From UBA10161 sp964581105 (GTDB lineage: Archaea; Micrarchaeota; Micrarchaeia; Anstonellales; Anstonellaceae): a DNA stretch of 51,242 nt. The notes beneath the pieces were generated by a model. That model saw nothing but the letters and a program-made list of their open reading frames with translations, had not been told where the DNA came from and made no database searches. The position numbers were made by a program, and so were the translations under genes. Every line of letters starts with the position of its first letter. Positions within the stretch are counted from its first letter, which is position 1. The stretch spans positions 1 to 51,242 of the forward strand of contig CAZOMB010000006.1 in the NCBI GenBank assembly GCA_964581105.1, read 5' to 3'. Positions 33,722 through 41,451 of the stretch are shown here, piece by piece.

Positions 33722-34231
33722 ATGGAATTCATTGATGAAGTGCTGCGCGTCAGAAAGCCAGGTCAAAGTCTGGTTGAGTCGCTTGCAGAGCAGTACTCTA
33801 CAATAGCATTCAAGTTTGGCTATTTGGAGGCACAAAGCCCTTGCTGGCTTTATTTCATGAGAAAAGACGGGCAGGCAGCAGCATTTGAGCTGCAGTTTGG
33901 CAATGTCAGTGAATTCAAGGCATCATTTGACAAGCTTAACAAGTCAGGGGCGCAGATATGCTTTTTTGTTACAAGCTCTCTTGCACACACAATGAGGCTT
34001 GAGGCTGCAAGGGGCCTTCTCCTAAAAAACTTCCAGATAAAAGAGCAGAAATTCATACTCATTGACATTGAAACAGCAAGAAGCCTTAAGGTGAATTTTG
34101 AGTGGGATGAGTTTGAGAGAAAAATGGCTTCTTCGAAAAAAGAGCCTGGCAGGCAAAAAAAGCCGCTTTTCAGAAAGCCAAGGCACAAGAAAATATATGG
34201 GAGAAGAGGCCAGCACAAGGAACAGGATTAA
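33722..34231 (+). CDS. Unknown protein with basic C-terminal tail
   Basis: A 169-residue protein: a globular alpha/beta part (about residues 1-125, with AAFELQFGNVSEFKASFDKL and SGAQICFFVTSSLAHTMRLE) and a Lys/Arg-rich tail (KKEPGRQKKPLFRKPRHKKI). The alternation of strand and helix resembles restriction-endonuclease-like or CBS-type small folds, but no motif confirms this. A TATA-like AATTATACT lies about 25 bases upstream. The last 20 bases are one copy of a direct repeat (34212-34231). Confidence 0.7.
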   Translation: MEFIDEVLRVRKPGQSLVESLAEQYSTIAFKFGYLEAQSPCWLYFMRKDGQAAAFELQFGNVSEFKASFDKLNKSGAQICFFVTSSLAHTMRLEAARGLLLKNFQIKEQKFILIDIETARSLKVNFEWDEFERKMASSKKEPGRQKKPLFRKPRHKKIYGRRGQHKEQD

Positions 34232-34311
34232 GGTTGTCGATAGGGGGTGAACCATTAGGGGGAAGCAAGGGTTGCATGGTGCCCCCTAGGGAGCACAAGG
34301 AACAGGATTAA
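34212..34311. repeat. 20-bp direct repeat flanking a structured 60-bp spacer
   Basis: AGCACAAGGAACAGGATTAA occurs at 34212-34231 and 34292-34311, exactly 80 bases apart. The spacer contains TAGGGGG (34256-34262) pairing with CCCCCTA (34282-34288) and inside it GCAA-GGG-TTGC (34265-34275). Another TAGGGGG copy is at 34241-34247. The first repeat is the 3' end of the preceding gene. Confidence 0.75.
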
Positions 34312-34361
34312 ACGAACTTTTAAAAGGTTTCCAAGTGAAATCTATAGCGGTGATGATAATG

Positions 34362-34688
34362 GCAGACATGTTAGTAATGAGCACTCCTATTCCTGACGGG
34401 TACAGAATATCCAAGATTTTCGGGCTGGTGACTGGGCTTACCGCAAGAACCAGGGGAATTGGAGGCAAGTTCATCGCAGGCATTCAGAGCATGGCAGGCG
34501 GCGAGGTGTCTGCCTTCACTTCTGAAATGGAAAAGGCGCGGTTCGAGGCAATAGAGCGCATGAAGGAAAAGGCGAAAAAGCTCGGCGCAAATGCAGTGGT
34601 GGGAGTGGACATTGAAACTTCAGAGGTTTACCAGGGCATAGTACTTGTTTCCGCAACAGGAAGCGCAATAGTTGTGGAAAAGAAATAA
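34362..34688 (+). CDS. YbjQ/UPF0145 family protein
   Basis: A 108-residue protein of the UPF0145 (YbjQ) family, which forms small pentameric rings. The N-terminus MSTPIPDGYRISKIFGLVTG and the conserved AKKLGANAVVGVDIETSEVY match the family. Function is unknown; a heavy-metal-binding role is only a label. CTTTTAAAAG at 34317-34327 supports a start near 34356-34362. A 45-residue membrane protein gene follows 11 bases later. Confidence 0.88.
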   Translation, partial: ADMLVMSTPIPDGYRISKIFGLVTGLTARTRGIGGKFIAGIQSMAGGEVSAFTSEMEKARFEAIERMKEKAKKLGANAVVGVDIETSEVYQGIVLVSATGSAIVVEKK

Positions 34689-34699
34689 TAGGTTGTGCC

Positions 34700-34837
34700 A
34701 TGGTGCTCAATTCTTTTTTCTGCATCCTGCTCCCGATTGTTATCATAGTGCTTGCCATCTATTTCTACTGGAAAAGCAGGGAAAAGGAAAAGCTACTTTC
34801 CAAGCGCATGAAGCGACCCCCGAAGGACAATGTGTGA
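34700..34837 (+). CDS. Small single-pass membrane protein
   Basis: A 45-residue ORF, MVLNSFFCILLPIVIIVLAI then a charged tail (YWKSREKEKLLSKRMKRPPKDNV). One N-terminal helix and a basic cytoplasmic tail. It follows the YbjQ gene closely on the same strand. AGGTTGTGCC lies upstream of ATG but is a weak ribosome site. No family recognised. Confidence 0.5.
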   Translation: MVLNSFFCILLPIVIIVLAIYFYWKSREKEKLLSKRMKRPPKDNV

Positions 34838-34851
34838 GAAAGGGGGCCTCT

Positions 34852-34980
34852 TCAGTAGTAGTCTGCAGGCTTTGTGAAGTCAAAGTCACTAAGGTAGGTG
34901 TCAGATTTGGTGCCCCTCAACTTGCCAAGAAACTCGGAATACGCCTTCCCATAGTAATAGTCGCTGTTTCCTAATGCCAT
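34852..34980 (-). CDS. Small Tyr-rich ORF, unknown
   Basis: A 42-residue ORF, starting MALGNSDYYYGKAYSEFLGK and ending in DFDFTKPADYY. The residue mix is protein-like, not random. A TATA element (35015-35023) shared with the divergent surface protein is about 39 bases before its ATG. It fills an otherwise empty gap. No family recognised. Confidence 0.45.
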   Translation of the reverse strand: MALGNSDYYYGKAYSEFLGKLRGTKSDTYLSDFDFTKPADYY

Positions 34981-35014
34981 GTTCAGTTTCCATACTTACC
35001 CACAAAATACAAAC

Positions 35015-35023
35015 ATTTATATA
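35015..35023. promoter_or_regulatory. TATA element between small ORF and surface protein
   Basis: TTTATATAC about 45 bases before ATG 35064 on the plus strand and about 39 before 34980 on the minus strand. The plus-strand gene also has a GAGGGGGG ribosome site, so its mRNA has a short leader. Confidence 0.45.
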
Positions 35024-35063
35024 CTGTTCGAGCCAGAAGTATAGTGTCTTGAGGGGGGTATAT

Positions 35064-36467
35064 ATGAAAATAGCAGCATTTGGGTTTATAGCACTCTTGT
35101 TATTCTCAGTTTTTGCGGCAACAACCTATACTGCTGAATATATTGCAGACAACTGGCTAAAGGTAACTAGATATGTTCTTGTACAAGACTCTTCAGAATG
35201 CATAAGTGGGGGAGTAAGCGATGTATGCGCAAATACAGGCGCAATTCAAACAGGGGGGCACTTTGGTGTTTTGACCCAGGTCAGCCTTACAGCTCAAAAC
35301 ATTGGGCCTATTGACAGGAGTGCAATAGAGATAAGCGAAAGCCTTTCTTCTATCCCAAGCGGCGCACAGCTTGAGTTTGACCCCGCACCGTCAATTTATG
35401 ACACAAGCACAGCAGCCTGGGCAATCGGAGACCTTTCCCCAGGCGAGGCAAAATCAGTTTCATATTCATTTTCTGCAAGGATGTCAGAAGGGGCAGCACA
35501 AAGGATTCCAGATGTTTCAGTTAAAGCATCACCTGCAAGCCTTGTTCTTTCAACCCCTGACTCAGCAACTGTTGGAGACAAGGTGCAAATCTCTCTCAAG
35601 TCAAAGCAAGGAATTCCCATACCTAACACAGTTGTTTATGTCAATTACCCTGACGGCACAAGCCAGGCAGTTACAACAGACTCAGCAGGAGTTGCCACGC
35701 TTCTTGCAGGAAAAGAGGGGCATTATACTTATTCAGTTGAAGGGTATCTCCTCTCAGGAGTAGCATCTACACAAGCAAGCCCAGAAATAGAAATTCCTGA
35801 TATTGCAGCAACTGCAGCAGATGAGTCAATTGTTTCTGCAATAGTCGGCGCGCTTCCAATTTTTGTCGCAGTATTTGCAGTTGCAGTGGTTGCCCTTCTG
35901 GTATATGGCTTTTTCACCTCAAGAAAAGATGAAGAGGAATATGAGCCAGAGCCAGAGGAACCCCAGCAAACATCTGCGCCTATTTACACTCAAAAATTCT
36001 CTTTTTCAGAAGAGAAGAAAAAGGACGAAAAAGTAAGGGAAGCAACAAGGGGAATAATTGAAACCAGGAAAAAGCACATGCAAGAGGAAAAAGAGCCAGA
36101 GCCTGAAAAAGAGCCTGTGCAAGAGCCAGTGCCTGCAAAAAAGCCAGAATCATATGAAACAACCAAAGCAGAGGAAGACATGGAAAAAGAGATTGCAAAG
36201 CTTGAGCAAGAGGCAAGAGACTCTGGAGAGGTTGCAGAAGAAGAGCCAGACATAGAAAAAACAATTGCAGAGCTTGAGGAAATAAGGGAAAAGATAAAGC
36301 AAAGAAGGCAGCAAGCAGAAATAGAAGAGCCCGCCGTTTTTCAGGAAAAGCCAAAAAAGGTAAAGCCAAAAGTCAGGCCAAGGCCTGTCAAGCCCCAGAA
36401 GAGGGCAAAGCCAAAAAAGGGGAAGAAAACGAGGTTTGGCTCACACGGCACAAAAAAGAAAAAGTAA
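35064..36467 (+). CDS. Membrane-anchored surface protein with E/K-rich cytoplasmic tail
   Basis: A 467-residue protein. Signal peptide: MKIAAFGFIALLLFSVFA. The ectodomain (about 20-250) is beta-rich, with a DUF11-like segment (VSLTAQNIGPIDRSAIEISE) and an Ig-like/CarboxypepD-reg unit (SLKSKQGIPIPNTVVYVNYP). One membrane helix follows (IVGALPIFVAVFAVAVVALL, about 263-282). The last 180 residues are Glu/Lys/Pro-rich with coiled-coil potential (IEKTIAELEEIREKIKQRRQ) and a very basic end. ATG 35064 is chosen for the signal peptide and the GAGGGGGG site. An outside domain linked to an inside charged tail suggests envelope or cytoskeletal tethering. Confidence 0.82.
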   Translation: MKIAAFGFIALLLFSVFAATTYTAEYIADNWLKVTRYVLVQDSSECISGGVSDVCANTGAIQTGGHFGVLTQVSLTAQNIGPIDRSAIEISESLSSIPSGAQLEFDPAPSIYDTSTAAWAIGDLSPGEAKSVSYSFSARMSEGAAQRIPDVSVKASPASLVLSTPDSATVGDKVQISLKSKQGIPIPNTVVYVNYPDGTSQAVTTDSAGVATLLAGKEGHYTYSVEGYLLSGVASTQASPEIEIPDIAATAADESIVSAIVGALPIFVAVFAVAVVALLVYGFFTSRKDEEEYEPEPEEPQQTSAPIYTQKFSFSEEKKKDEKVREATRGIIETRKKHMQEEKEPEPEKEPVQEPVPAKKPESYETTKAEEDMEKEIAKLEQEARDSGEVAEEEPDIEKTIAELEEIREKIKQRRQQAEIEEPAVFQEKPKKVKPKVRPRPVKPQKRAKPKKGKKTRFGSHGTKKKK

Positions 36468-36477
36468 GGTGAAAAAG

Positions 36478-36882
36478 ATGAAGATTAAGCAGCATCTTCC
36501 TTCTTTTAATGCAAAAAAAGATATCAACCATAAAAGCACATATGTTCACTCTGAAAAAAACAAAAAGACAGTGATTTGGTCATTGGAGGATGGCGGAGCT
36601 TTCACAGGCCTTGAGAATTCAGTAAAGCTTGCAGATGTGATTAGGGAATTTAGGACCAATGATGCTCTTTTGGCAAAGGCCTATGCAAAAGAAAATGGGC
36701 TAATGCTATATTTTGTCAAGGAAGAAAAATGGGCTGATGAGAGGGATGCACGTAAATTCGGCCTAGACTGGGATGTTTCTTTTATCCATGCAGTTAAGCC
36801 TCTTGTTCAATACAAGGGGTTTTTCTCGCAGCCAGATGAAATAAAAAACCCAAACCAGTTTGCAAAAAAGAAGCTGGTTTAG
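36478..36882 (+). CDS. Protein of unknown function downstream of surface protein
   Basis: A 134-residue alpha/beta protein. It contains KTVIWSLEDGGAFTGLENSV and AKAYAKENGLMLYFVKEEKW. ATG 36478 has AAGGTGA about 8 bases before it and lies 11 bases after the upstream stop; the longer frame to 36436 overlaps. Likely cotranscribed with the surface protein. It is convergent with the Cys-rich secreted protein. Family not recognised. Confidence 0.7.
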   Translation: MKIKQHLPSFNAKKDINHKSTYVHSEKNKKTVIWSLEDGGAFTGLENSVKLADVIREFRTNDALLAKAYAKENGLMLYFVKEEKWADERDARKFGLDWDVSFIHAVKPLVQYKGFFSQPDEIKNPNQFAKKKLV

Positions 36883-36885
36883 GAG

Positions 36886-37470
36886 TTAACTGCAGGTTGG
36901 GCAGGATGAGCCTCCTGCTGCAAGGCATTTTCCAAACCCTGTTCCGCAGTCATTGCATGTTGAATACCCGAATTTGCACCCATCTAATGAGCAGCCTATC
37001 TTTTCCCCTGGAACGCATATTTTCTCAGGCAATATGCAGGCTCCATAAATGCCATTAAAGCACTCCTGAACCCCTGGGCAATTGCCAGAAGTACAGTTTT
37101 GCCTCTCACCCTTTTCACACTCTTTTTCAAGCGCCTTAAACTCAATCATTGCAGAGCATTTGCTGTTTTTTGCCTCAAGTATATGGGTCCCTTGCAAAGC
37201 TTCTATAATTGCCTCCACTCTTGTCTGGCCCTCGCCTATTTTTGAGCCGTCAAGAAAAAGCGAGAAATTGCCGCATGATGAAAATGCCTTTGCAGTTATT
37301 TTCTGGCCAGCAAAAATTGGGTAGCTGGCCTCAAGAAAAGCCTCTATTTTCTCTTCTGGCTCCTGTATTAGGGGCTTTGGGGCAAAATAAAAAACAATAA
37401 GCACAGCTGCAACAATAAGGAAAATTGCAATAAGGGTCAAACATGTCTTACAGGGCTTTTTCTTCGCCAT
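36886..37470 (-). CDS. Secreted or membrane-anchored Cys-rich protein
   Basis: A 194-residue protein with an N-terminal helix (TCLTLIAIFLIVAAVLIVFY, about 9-28) after a basic KKKPCK. The outer part has a beta-sandwich-like region (IFAGQKITAKAFSSCGNFSL) and then 13 or so cysteines in the last 85 residues (CEKGERQNCTSGNCPGVQEC), resembling disulfide-rich EGF/VWC or metallothrix-type repeats. It starts 4 bases after the SppA stop and is probably cotranscribed. Disulfide bonding outside the membrane is inferred. Confidence 0.72.
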   Translation of the reverse strand: MAKKKPCKTCLTLIAIFLIVAAVLIVFYFAPKPLIQEPEEKIEAFLEASYPIFAGQKITAKAFSSCGNFSLFLDGSKIGEGQTRVEAIIEALQGTHILEAKNSKCSAMIEFKALEKECEKGERQNCTSGNCPGVQECFNGIYGACILPEKICVPGEKIGCSLDGCKFGYSTCNDCGTGFGKCLAAGGSSCPTCS

Positions 37471-37474
37471 TTTA

Positions 37475-38368
37475 TCACTGGTAAAGAATGCGCGGGCCTG
37501 TTGCGCTTCTCATCAGAAATTCCAAAGCATCTGCTGAAAGGGACAACAGGCCTTTTTGCCCGCTTGTGGTTGAAAGCTCGCACATTTTTGGCTCTTCAGC
37601 TTCAATTCCTGCAACCTGGGCAGCCTTTTGAATTGCATCCTTTTTGCTGCCAAGCTCATCGACAAGGCCTATTTTTTTTGCCTGCCTTCCTGATAGTATT
37701 CTTGCGTCAAGCGCCTGCTCAAAAAGCTCTGCGTCCAGCTTTCCTTCCCTGTTCTTTTCAACAGCATCCCTGAATTCAATGAAAATCTCGTTTACTATGC
37801 TTTCAATCACTTCAAGCTCTTCAGGAGTCATTGGCCTTGATGGGCTTCCAATATCTTTCATTTCACCTGACTTTACTACTGTTTCATTAAGACCTATTTT
37901 TTCAAAAAGCCCGCTCATTTCTGCAAAAGTTGCCCGAGCACCAATGCTTCCTGTTATTGAGTCAGGGTTTGCCACTATGTAATCTGTTGCTGCTGCAGCA
38001 TAATACCCGCCTGAAGCAGCATGCTCATGTATATATGAAACAGAGGGCTTTTCCAGTGCATAAAGCGCATTGTAAATCTCCCTGCTTGCAACAACAGAGC
38101 CGCCTGGCGAGTCAATAAGCACAAGCACTGACTTTACTTCCTCATTTTTGTCAGCATTCTCTATTTGCTTTGCAATTGTTTCAGAGCCTATTATCTCGTC
38201 TGTAAATACTGTTGGGGCTATATCCTGTGCTACTATGGGGCCAGATATTTCAATAACCCCTATGCAGCCCTCAATAGGGATAATCACAGAATAGGCAACC
38301 AGTATTATGATTGCTATCAAGAAAAGCGTGCCAAGCCCAAAATAAAGGTAATTCCTTTTTCTTCTCAT
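37475..38368 (-). CDS. sppA: Signal peptide peptidase SppA
   Basis: A 297-residue membrane-bound serine protease of the SppA/ClpP-crotonase fold. One N-terminal helix (LGTLFLIAIIILVAYSVIIP), then VLIDSPGGSVVASREIY, the nucleophile Ser in HAASGGYYAAAA (about 118-129), GSIGARATFAEMSGL and the general-base Lys in VVKSGEMKDIGSPSRP. It degrades cleaved signal peptides. Length fits the short, half-size SppA of archaea. GGAGGGGG precedes the ATG. It is divergent from CarS. Confidence 0.92.
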   Translation of the reverse strand: MRRKRNYLYFGLGTLFLIAIIILVAYSVIIPIEGCIGVIEISGPIVAQDIAPTVFTDEIIGSETIAKQIENADKNEEVKSVLVLIDSPGGSVVASREIYNALYALEKPSVSYIHEHAASGGYYAAAATDYIVANPDSITGSIGARATFAEMSGLFEKIGLNETVVKSGEMKDIGSPSRPMTPEELEVIESIVNEIFIEFRDAVEKNREGKLDAELFEQALDARILSGRQAKKIGLVDELGSKKDAIQKAAQVAGIEAEEPKMCELSTTSGQKGLLSLSADALEFLMRSATGPRILYQ

Positions 38369-38432
38369 TTTCCCCCTCCTTTCTTGCCTTTTGTTTGAAA
38401 GTTAATAAAGTTCACGTTCTGAAAAAACACCA

Positions 38433-38966
38433 ATGGACCTTTTACTCGTGGCCATCAGGGCAATCCTGTTCATACTTCCCTCTTATTTTGCAAACTCAAT
38501 CCCAGTTGTCCTAGGAGGCGGCAAACCCCTTGATTTTGGCAGAAAAATGAAAGATGGAAGAAGATTGTTTGGCGATGGGAAAACAATGCGCGGATTTTTT
38601 GCAGGAATTTTTGCAGGAACGCTGGTAGGAGCAGTACAGGGAATGCTTTTGCCAGGGACTTCTTTTGACATATATGGAAGCGCTCAAACATATGCAATTG
38701 CAGGCTTTTTGCTTGGGACCGGCACAATGCTTGGGGACCTTGTTGGCAGCTTCATAAAAAGAAGGCAGGGAATAAAGCAGGGAAAGCCATCCTGGGTAAT
38801 GGACCAGCTCATGTTCCTTTTGTTTGCCTTTGTATTTGCATATCCAGTTGCCTCCCATCTGCTTACCCTTGAGGCAGTCATATTTTTGGCAGTGCTCACT
38901 TATTTTGTACATATTGCAGCCAATATGCTGGCACACAGATTTGGCCTGAAAAAAGTCCCCTGGTAG
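38433..38966 (+). CDS. carS: CDP-archaeol synthase
   Basis: A 177-residue integral membrane protein with about five helices and the family signature KPLDFGRKMKDGRRLFGDGK then TMRGFFAGIFAGTLVG. This is CarS (DUF46), which activates unsaturated archaetidic acid with CTP to make CDP-archaeol for polar head-group addition. KRRQGIKQGKPSWVMDQL, a second conserved cytoplasmic loop, is intact. TTAATAAAG about 30 bases upstream suits a leaderless start. It connects to the isoprenoid genes nearby. Confidence 0.93.
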   Translation: MDLLLVAIRAILFILPSYFANSIPVVLGGGKPLDFGRKMKDGRRLFGDGKTMRGFFAGIFAGTLVGAVQGMLLPGTSFDIYGSAQTYAIAGFLLGTGTMLGDLVGSFIKRRQGIKQGKPSWVMDQLMFLLFAFVFAYPVASHLLTLEAVIFLAVLTYFVHIAANMLAHRFGLKKVPW

Positions 38967-39011
38967 ACAACTCTTTTAAAAGTGTGTTCTCAGATAAACT
39001 TACGTGGGAGT

Positions 39012-39866
39012 ATGCCAATCAACAAAAGCAAGGAAAAACCTCGCAAGAGCTACAGCTTGGTCAACCGCAAAGTTTTCGAGTTTCCAAAAGAATACGATAA
39101 CCAAAAGTTTAAGGAACATTATTACAATGGGACTGAACTTCTTAAGGAAGGGAACTATGGAGCTGCTAAGAACAAATTCGTAGAGGCTTTCAATTCTTCC
39201 TATGCTTTTTATCATGACTATGACTGGCCTAAAATTTATTGTAGATTTGCACTGGCTAAGTGCGCTTTGCTTGAGGGCGATTTACTTCTTAAGAGTGGAA
39301 AGAATCAATATGCTGAGAAGAGATTTTTTGATGCTAGTAATCTACTTAGAGACTTAGAGGAAGAGGTCGGCGGTGAGAAGAAAAGCCAAGTTCTATACTA
39401 TCATTCAATTGCAGATTTTCAGTCCCTTTCTTTATGCCAAGGCTACAAATGGCGTGATTTCACAACAGTCGCACTGAAAATAAACGAAGCAATAAGACTG
39501 CTTGACCCTCTAGCCAATAAATCAGGGCTTCACTATTTTGCCTCAGAAGCAAGAAAAAATGTGTTTTCTGATGGGGAGGGCGATTCCTTTCTGTACTTTT
39601 ACTTCACTGATAAGCAGTATGAAAAATTTGGAAGAGATTACTCTGCTATGATGATTATGCTCTGGAACATGGAAACAGGACTCAAAAATGAGGAGTTCAT
39701 TTCAGACCTCAAAAACATGGTGACTTCCTTTTTTGAAAAAGCAGTGCCAGAAAGTTTTAGGAATGCTGTGAGATATGAGCTGAACGCTCTTGGGTTTCTT
39801 GAATATATTGAAGAAAAGGCAGGCATAGACCTTAGCAAGGCAAAAGGGTTATTTTCTTCTGATTAG
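39012..39866 (+). CDS. TPR-like helical protein, unknown
   Basis: A 284-residue mainly helical protein. KEHYYNGTELLKEGNYGAAK and FALAKCALLEGDLLLKSGKN look like TPR helices. ATG 39012 is chosen because CTTTTAAAAG (38973-38982) lies about 34 bases upstream. It is convergent with the phosphomevalonate dehydratase small subunit, 3 bases apart. No family recognised. Confidence 0.7.
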   Translation: MPINKSKEKPRKSYSLVNRKVFEFPKEYDNQKFKEHYYNGTELLKEGNYGAAKNKFVEAFNSSYAFYHDYDWPKIYCRFALAKCALLEGDLLLKSGKNQYAEKRFFDASNLLRDLEEEVGGEKKSQVLYYHSIADFQSLSLCQGYKWRDFTTVALKINEAIRLLDPLANKSGLHYFASEARKNVFSDGEGDSFLYFYFTDKQYEKFGRDYSAMMIMLWNMETGLKNEEFISDLKNMVTSFFEKAVPESFRNAVRYELNALGFLEYIEEKAGIDLSKAKGLFSSD

Positions 39867-39869
39867 TTT

Positions 39870-40265
39870 TCAAGCTTTGACAATTCCTTTGTCAGCATCA
39901 ACTGTTACCAGCACCTCGTCTTTCAGCACAGAATAGGGGTCTTTTTCTAATTTATCAATCATTGGTATCTCAGATATTATTGCTCCAACTGCTATTATTG
40001 GCTCTGCCTCAATGTTGATTATTGCCACAGGCGCTTTGCCATTCTTTTTCAGCTGGAGCATTATGTATGAGCCAACAGTTGAGCCTTTTCCCCTGGGAAA
40101 TACCAGCACTGTTCCTGCTATGCATTTTCCTTCAAGTGCATGTCCTTTTTCCTGTACAATGCCGGTTTTTGGGTCAACTCCACCGAAAAACGAAATCTCA
40201 TCTTTTGAGAGAAGTACTGGGCCTTTTGCAATTCCCTTTGATATGCTTCTTCCAGAAATTTCCAT
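39870..40265 (-). CDS. Phosphomevalonate dehydratase small subunit (aconitase X swivel)
   Basis: A 131-residue protein of the AcnX swivel (DUF126) family. It has GRSISKGIAKGPVLLSK, the glycine-rich VDPKTGIVQEKGHALEGKCI and the active-site loop VFPRGKGSTVGSYIML with the catalytic Ser. With the large subunit it dehydrates mevalonate 5-phosphate to trans-anhydromevalonate 5-phosphate in the archaeal mevalonate pathway. It is the last gene of a four-gene operon, 4 bases after the large subunit. Confidence 0.92.
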   Translation of the reverse strand: MEISGRSISKGIAKGPVLLSKDEISFFGGVDPKTGIVQEKGHALEGKCIAGTVLVFPRGKGSTVGSYIMLQLKKNGKAPVAIINIEAEPIIAVGAIISEIPMIDKLEKDPYSVLKDEVLVTVDADKGIVKA

Positions 40266-40269
40266 TTAA

Positions 40270-41442
40270 TCACTTGAATACCAGGTCCTCAATATTTCCA
40301 TAGACAACTTTTTGCTTGCATGCGCTTGCAAGGTATTTTGCTGCTTTTCCAGAATTGCAGCCAGTTATTTTGTAGCCCATTTCCTCTAACGGGCAGACAA
40401 CCATGCAAGTGTCTGCTACGACTTTTCCTCCAGCCTCTTCAATTATTGAGACAAAGCCTGCCTGTTTTGCCTTTTCCTTTGTTTTTTTTGCAGTGCACAC
40501 CCAAAGCTTGCAACCAAGCTTTTTTCCTTTTACCAGGTTTGCAACTTCTTCTATTTCCTCAAAAGAGGCATGCGGGCATCCTATTGTAACCAATTCAGGC
40601 TTTTCCTTGACACCCATTTTTTCCTTCATTTCTTCTAACTCGTTTTTCTCAACAGTTATTTGCTCTGCAGAATCTGAAACAATGTACTCTGGGGTAATTC
40701 CTTTTACATAATAAAGTGCAACAGAGCCCCAGGCTGCCATTGCAGCTCCCAATCCTTTTAGCTGGTCTTGTTTTGCGTTTTTTATGCCAATAAATGACGG
40801 GTGCCTGTGCTTTGCCTGGTTTCCGACAAATGCCCCTAATGCACCAAAGCCAGCAGAGGTTTTTACTTCTGTTTCCACTTTTACTGTGACTTCAGATGCC
40901 CTGTTCTCATCCAAATGCAGCCCATAGTTTGGCGTAACGCCGCAAATTGCTGCTGCAAGTGCTGATGGCCCGCCTTCCCTGTTTGTCCTTGCTCCAAGCA
41001 CTGAATTTGCAAATGACACTGCTGAGCTTTCTGCCCATGCAATGTGCTCCCCAACTTTTGGCTGAATTCCGATCAAGTAAGGAGTACATGTGCATGTCAT
41101 TGCAATTCCCATTTTCTGGTAGCAATCAAGTGCTTCAAAAGACCGTTTTGCAAATTTTTCAGGGAATTTCATCTGCTTCCATTGGTCCCTGTCAAGCCCT
41201 GCAGGGTTTAGAAATGTTTTTACTTGTACTTTTGCCCCTCCTTTGACCATTTCTTCAAGGTATTCAATGCCAGCATCCCCAAGTGTTTTGTAGGAAACTG
41301 CTGCAACCTGTACAGAGGAAACCCGGATCATCTTGTCTGCCCCATAAATCTTTCCTAAGGCAACAAGTATTTGCATTGCCTTCTGTGTTGCTTGCCCTTT
41401 TTCCCCGTTAAGAAGTTCCTGCTCCTGGTTTGTAAGCTCCAT
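40270..41442 (-). CDS. Phosphomevalonate dehydratase large subunit (aconitase X)
   Basis: A 390-residue AcnX catalytic subunit (DUF521). Visible motifs are NPAGLDRDQWKQM, CTCTPYLIGIQPKVGEHIAW, NSVLGARTNREGGPSALAAA, VTIGCPHASFEE and ADTCMVVCPLEEMG; the Cys residues in CTCTP and MVVCPLEE are candidate [4Fe-4S] ligands, and NSGKAAKY closes the substrate site. Together with the small subunit it forms the dehydratase. The start is 9 bases after the UbiD stop. Confidence 0.93.
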   Translation of the reverse strand: MELTNQEQELLNGEKGQATQKAMQILVALGKIYGADKMIRVSSVQVAAVSYKTLGDAGIEYLEEMVKGGAKVQVKTFLNPAGLDRDQWKQMKFPEKFAKRSFEALDCYQKMGIAMTCTCTPYLIGIQPKVGEHIAWAESSAVSFANSVLGARTNREGGPSALAAAICGVTPNYGLHLDENRASEVTVKVETEVKTSAGFGALGAFVGNQAKHRHPSFIGIKNAKQDQLKGLGAAMAAWGSVALYYVKGITPEYIVSDSAEQITVEKNELEEMKEKMGVKEKPELVTIGCPHASFEEIEEVANLVKGKKLGCKLWVCTAKKTKEKAKQAGFVSIIEEAGGKVVADTCMVVCPLEEMGYKITGCNSGKAAKYLASACKQKVVYGNIEDLVFK

Positions 41443-41451
41443 TCTTAAACC

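Noticed and set aside
34232..34291. A tRNA or small structured gene in the spacer of the direct repeat
   Set aside because: It does not fold as a cloverleaf and has no TTCNA T-loop pairing; only the simple hairpins are supported.
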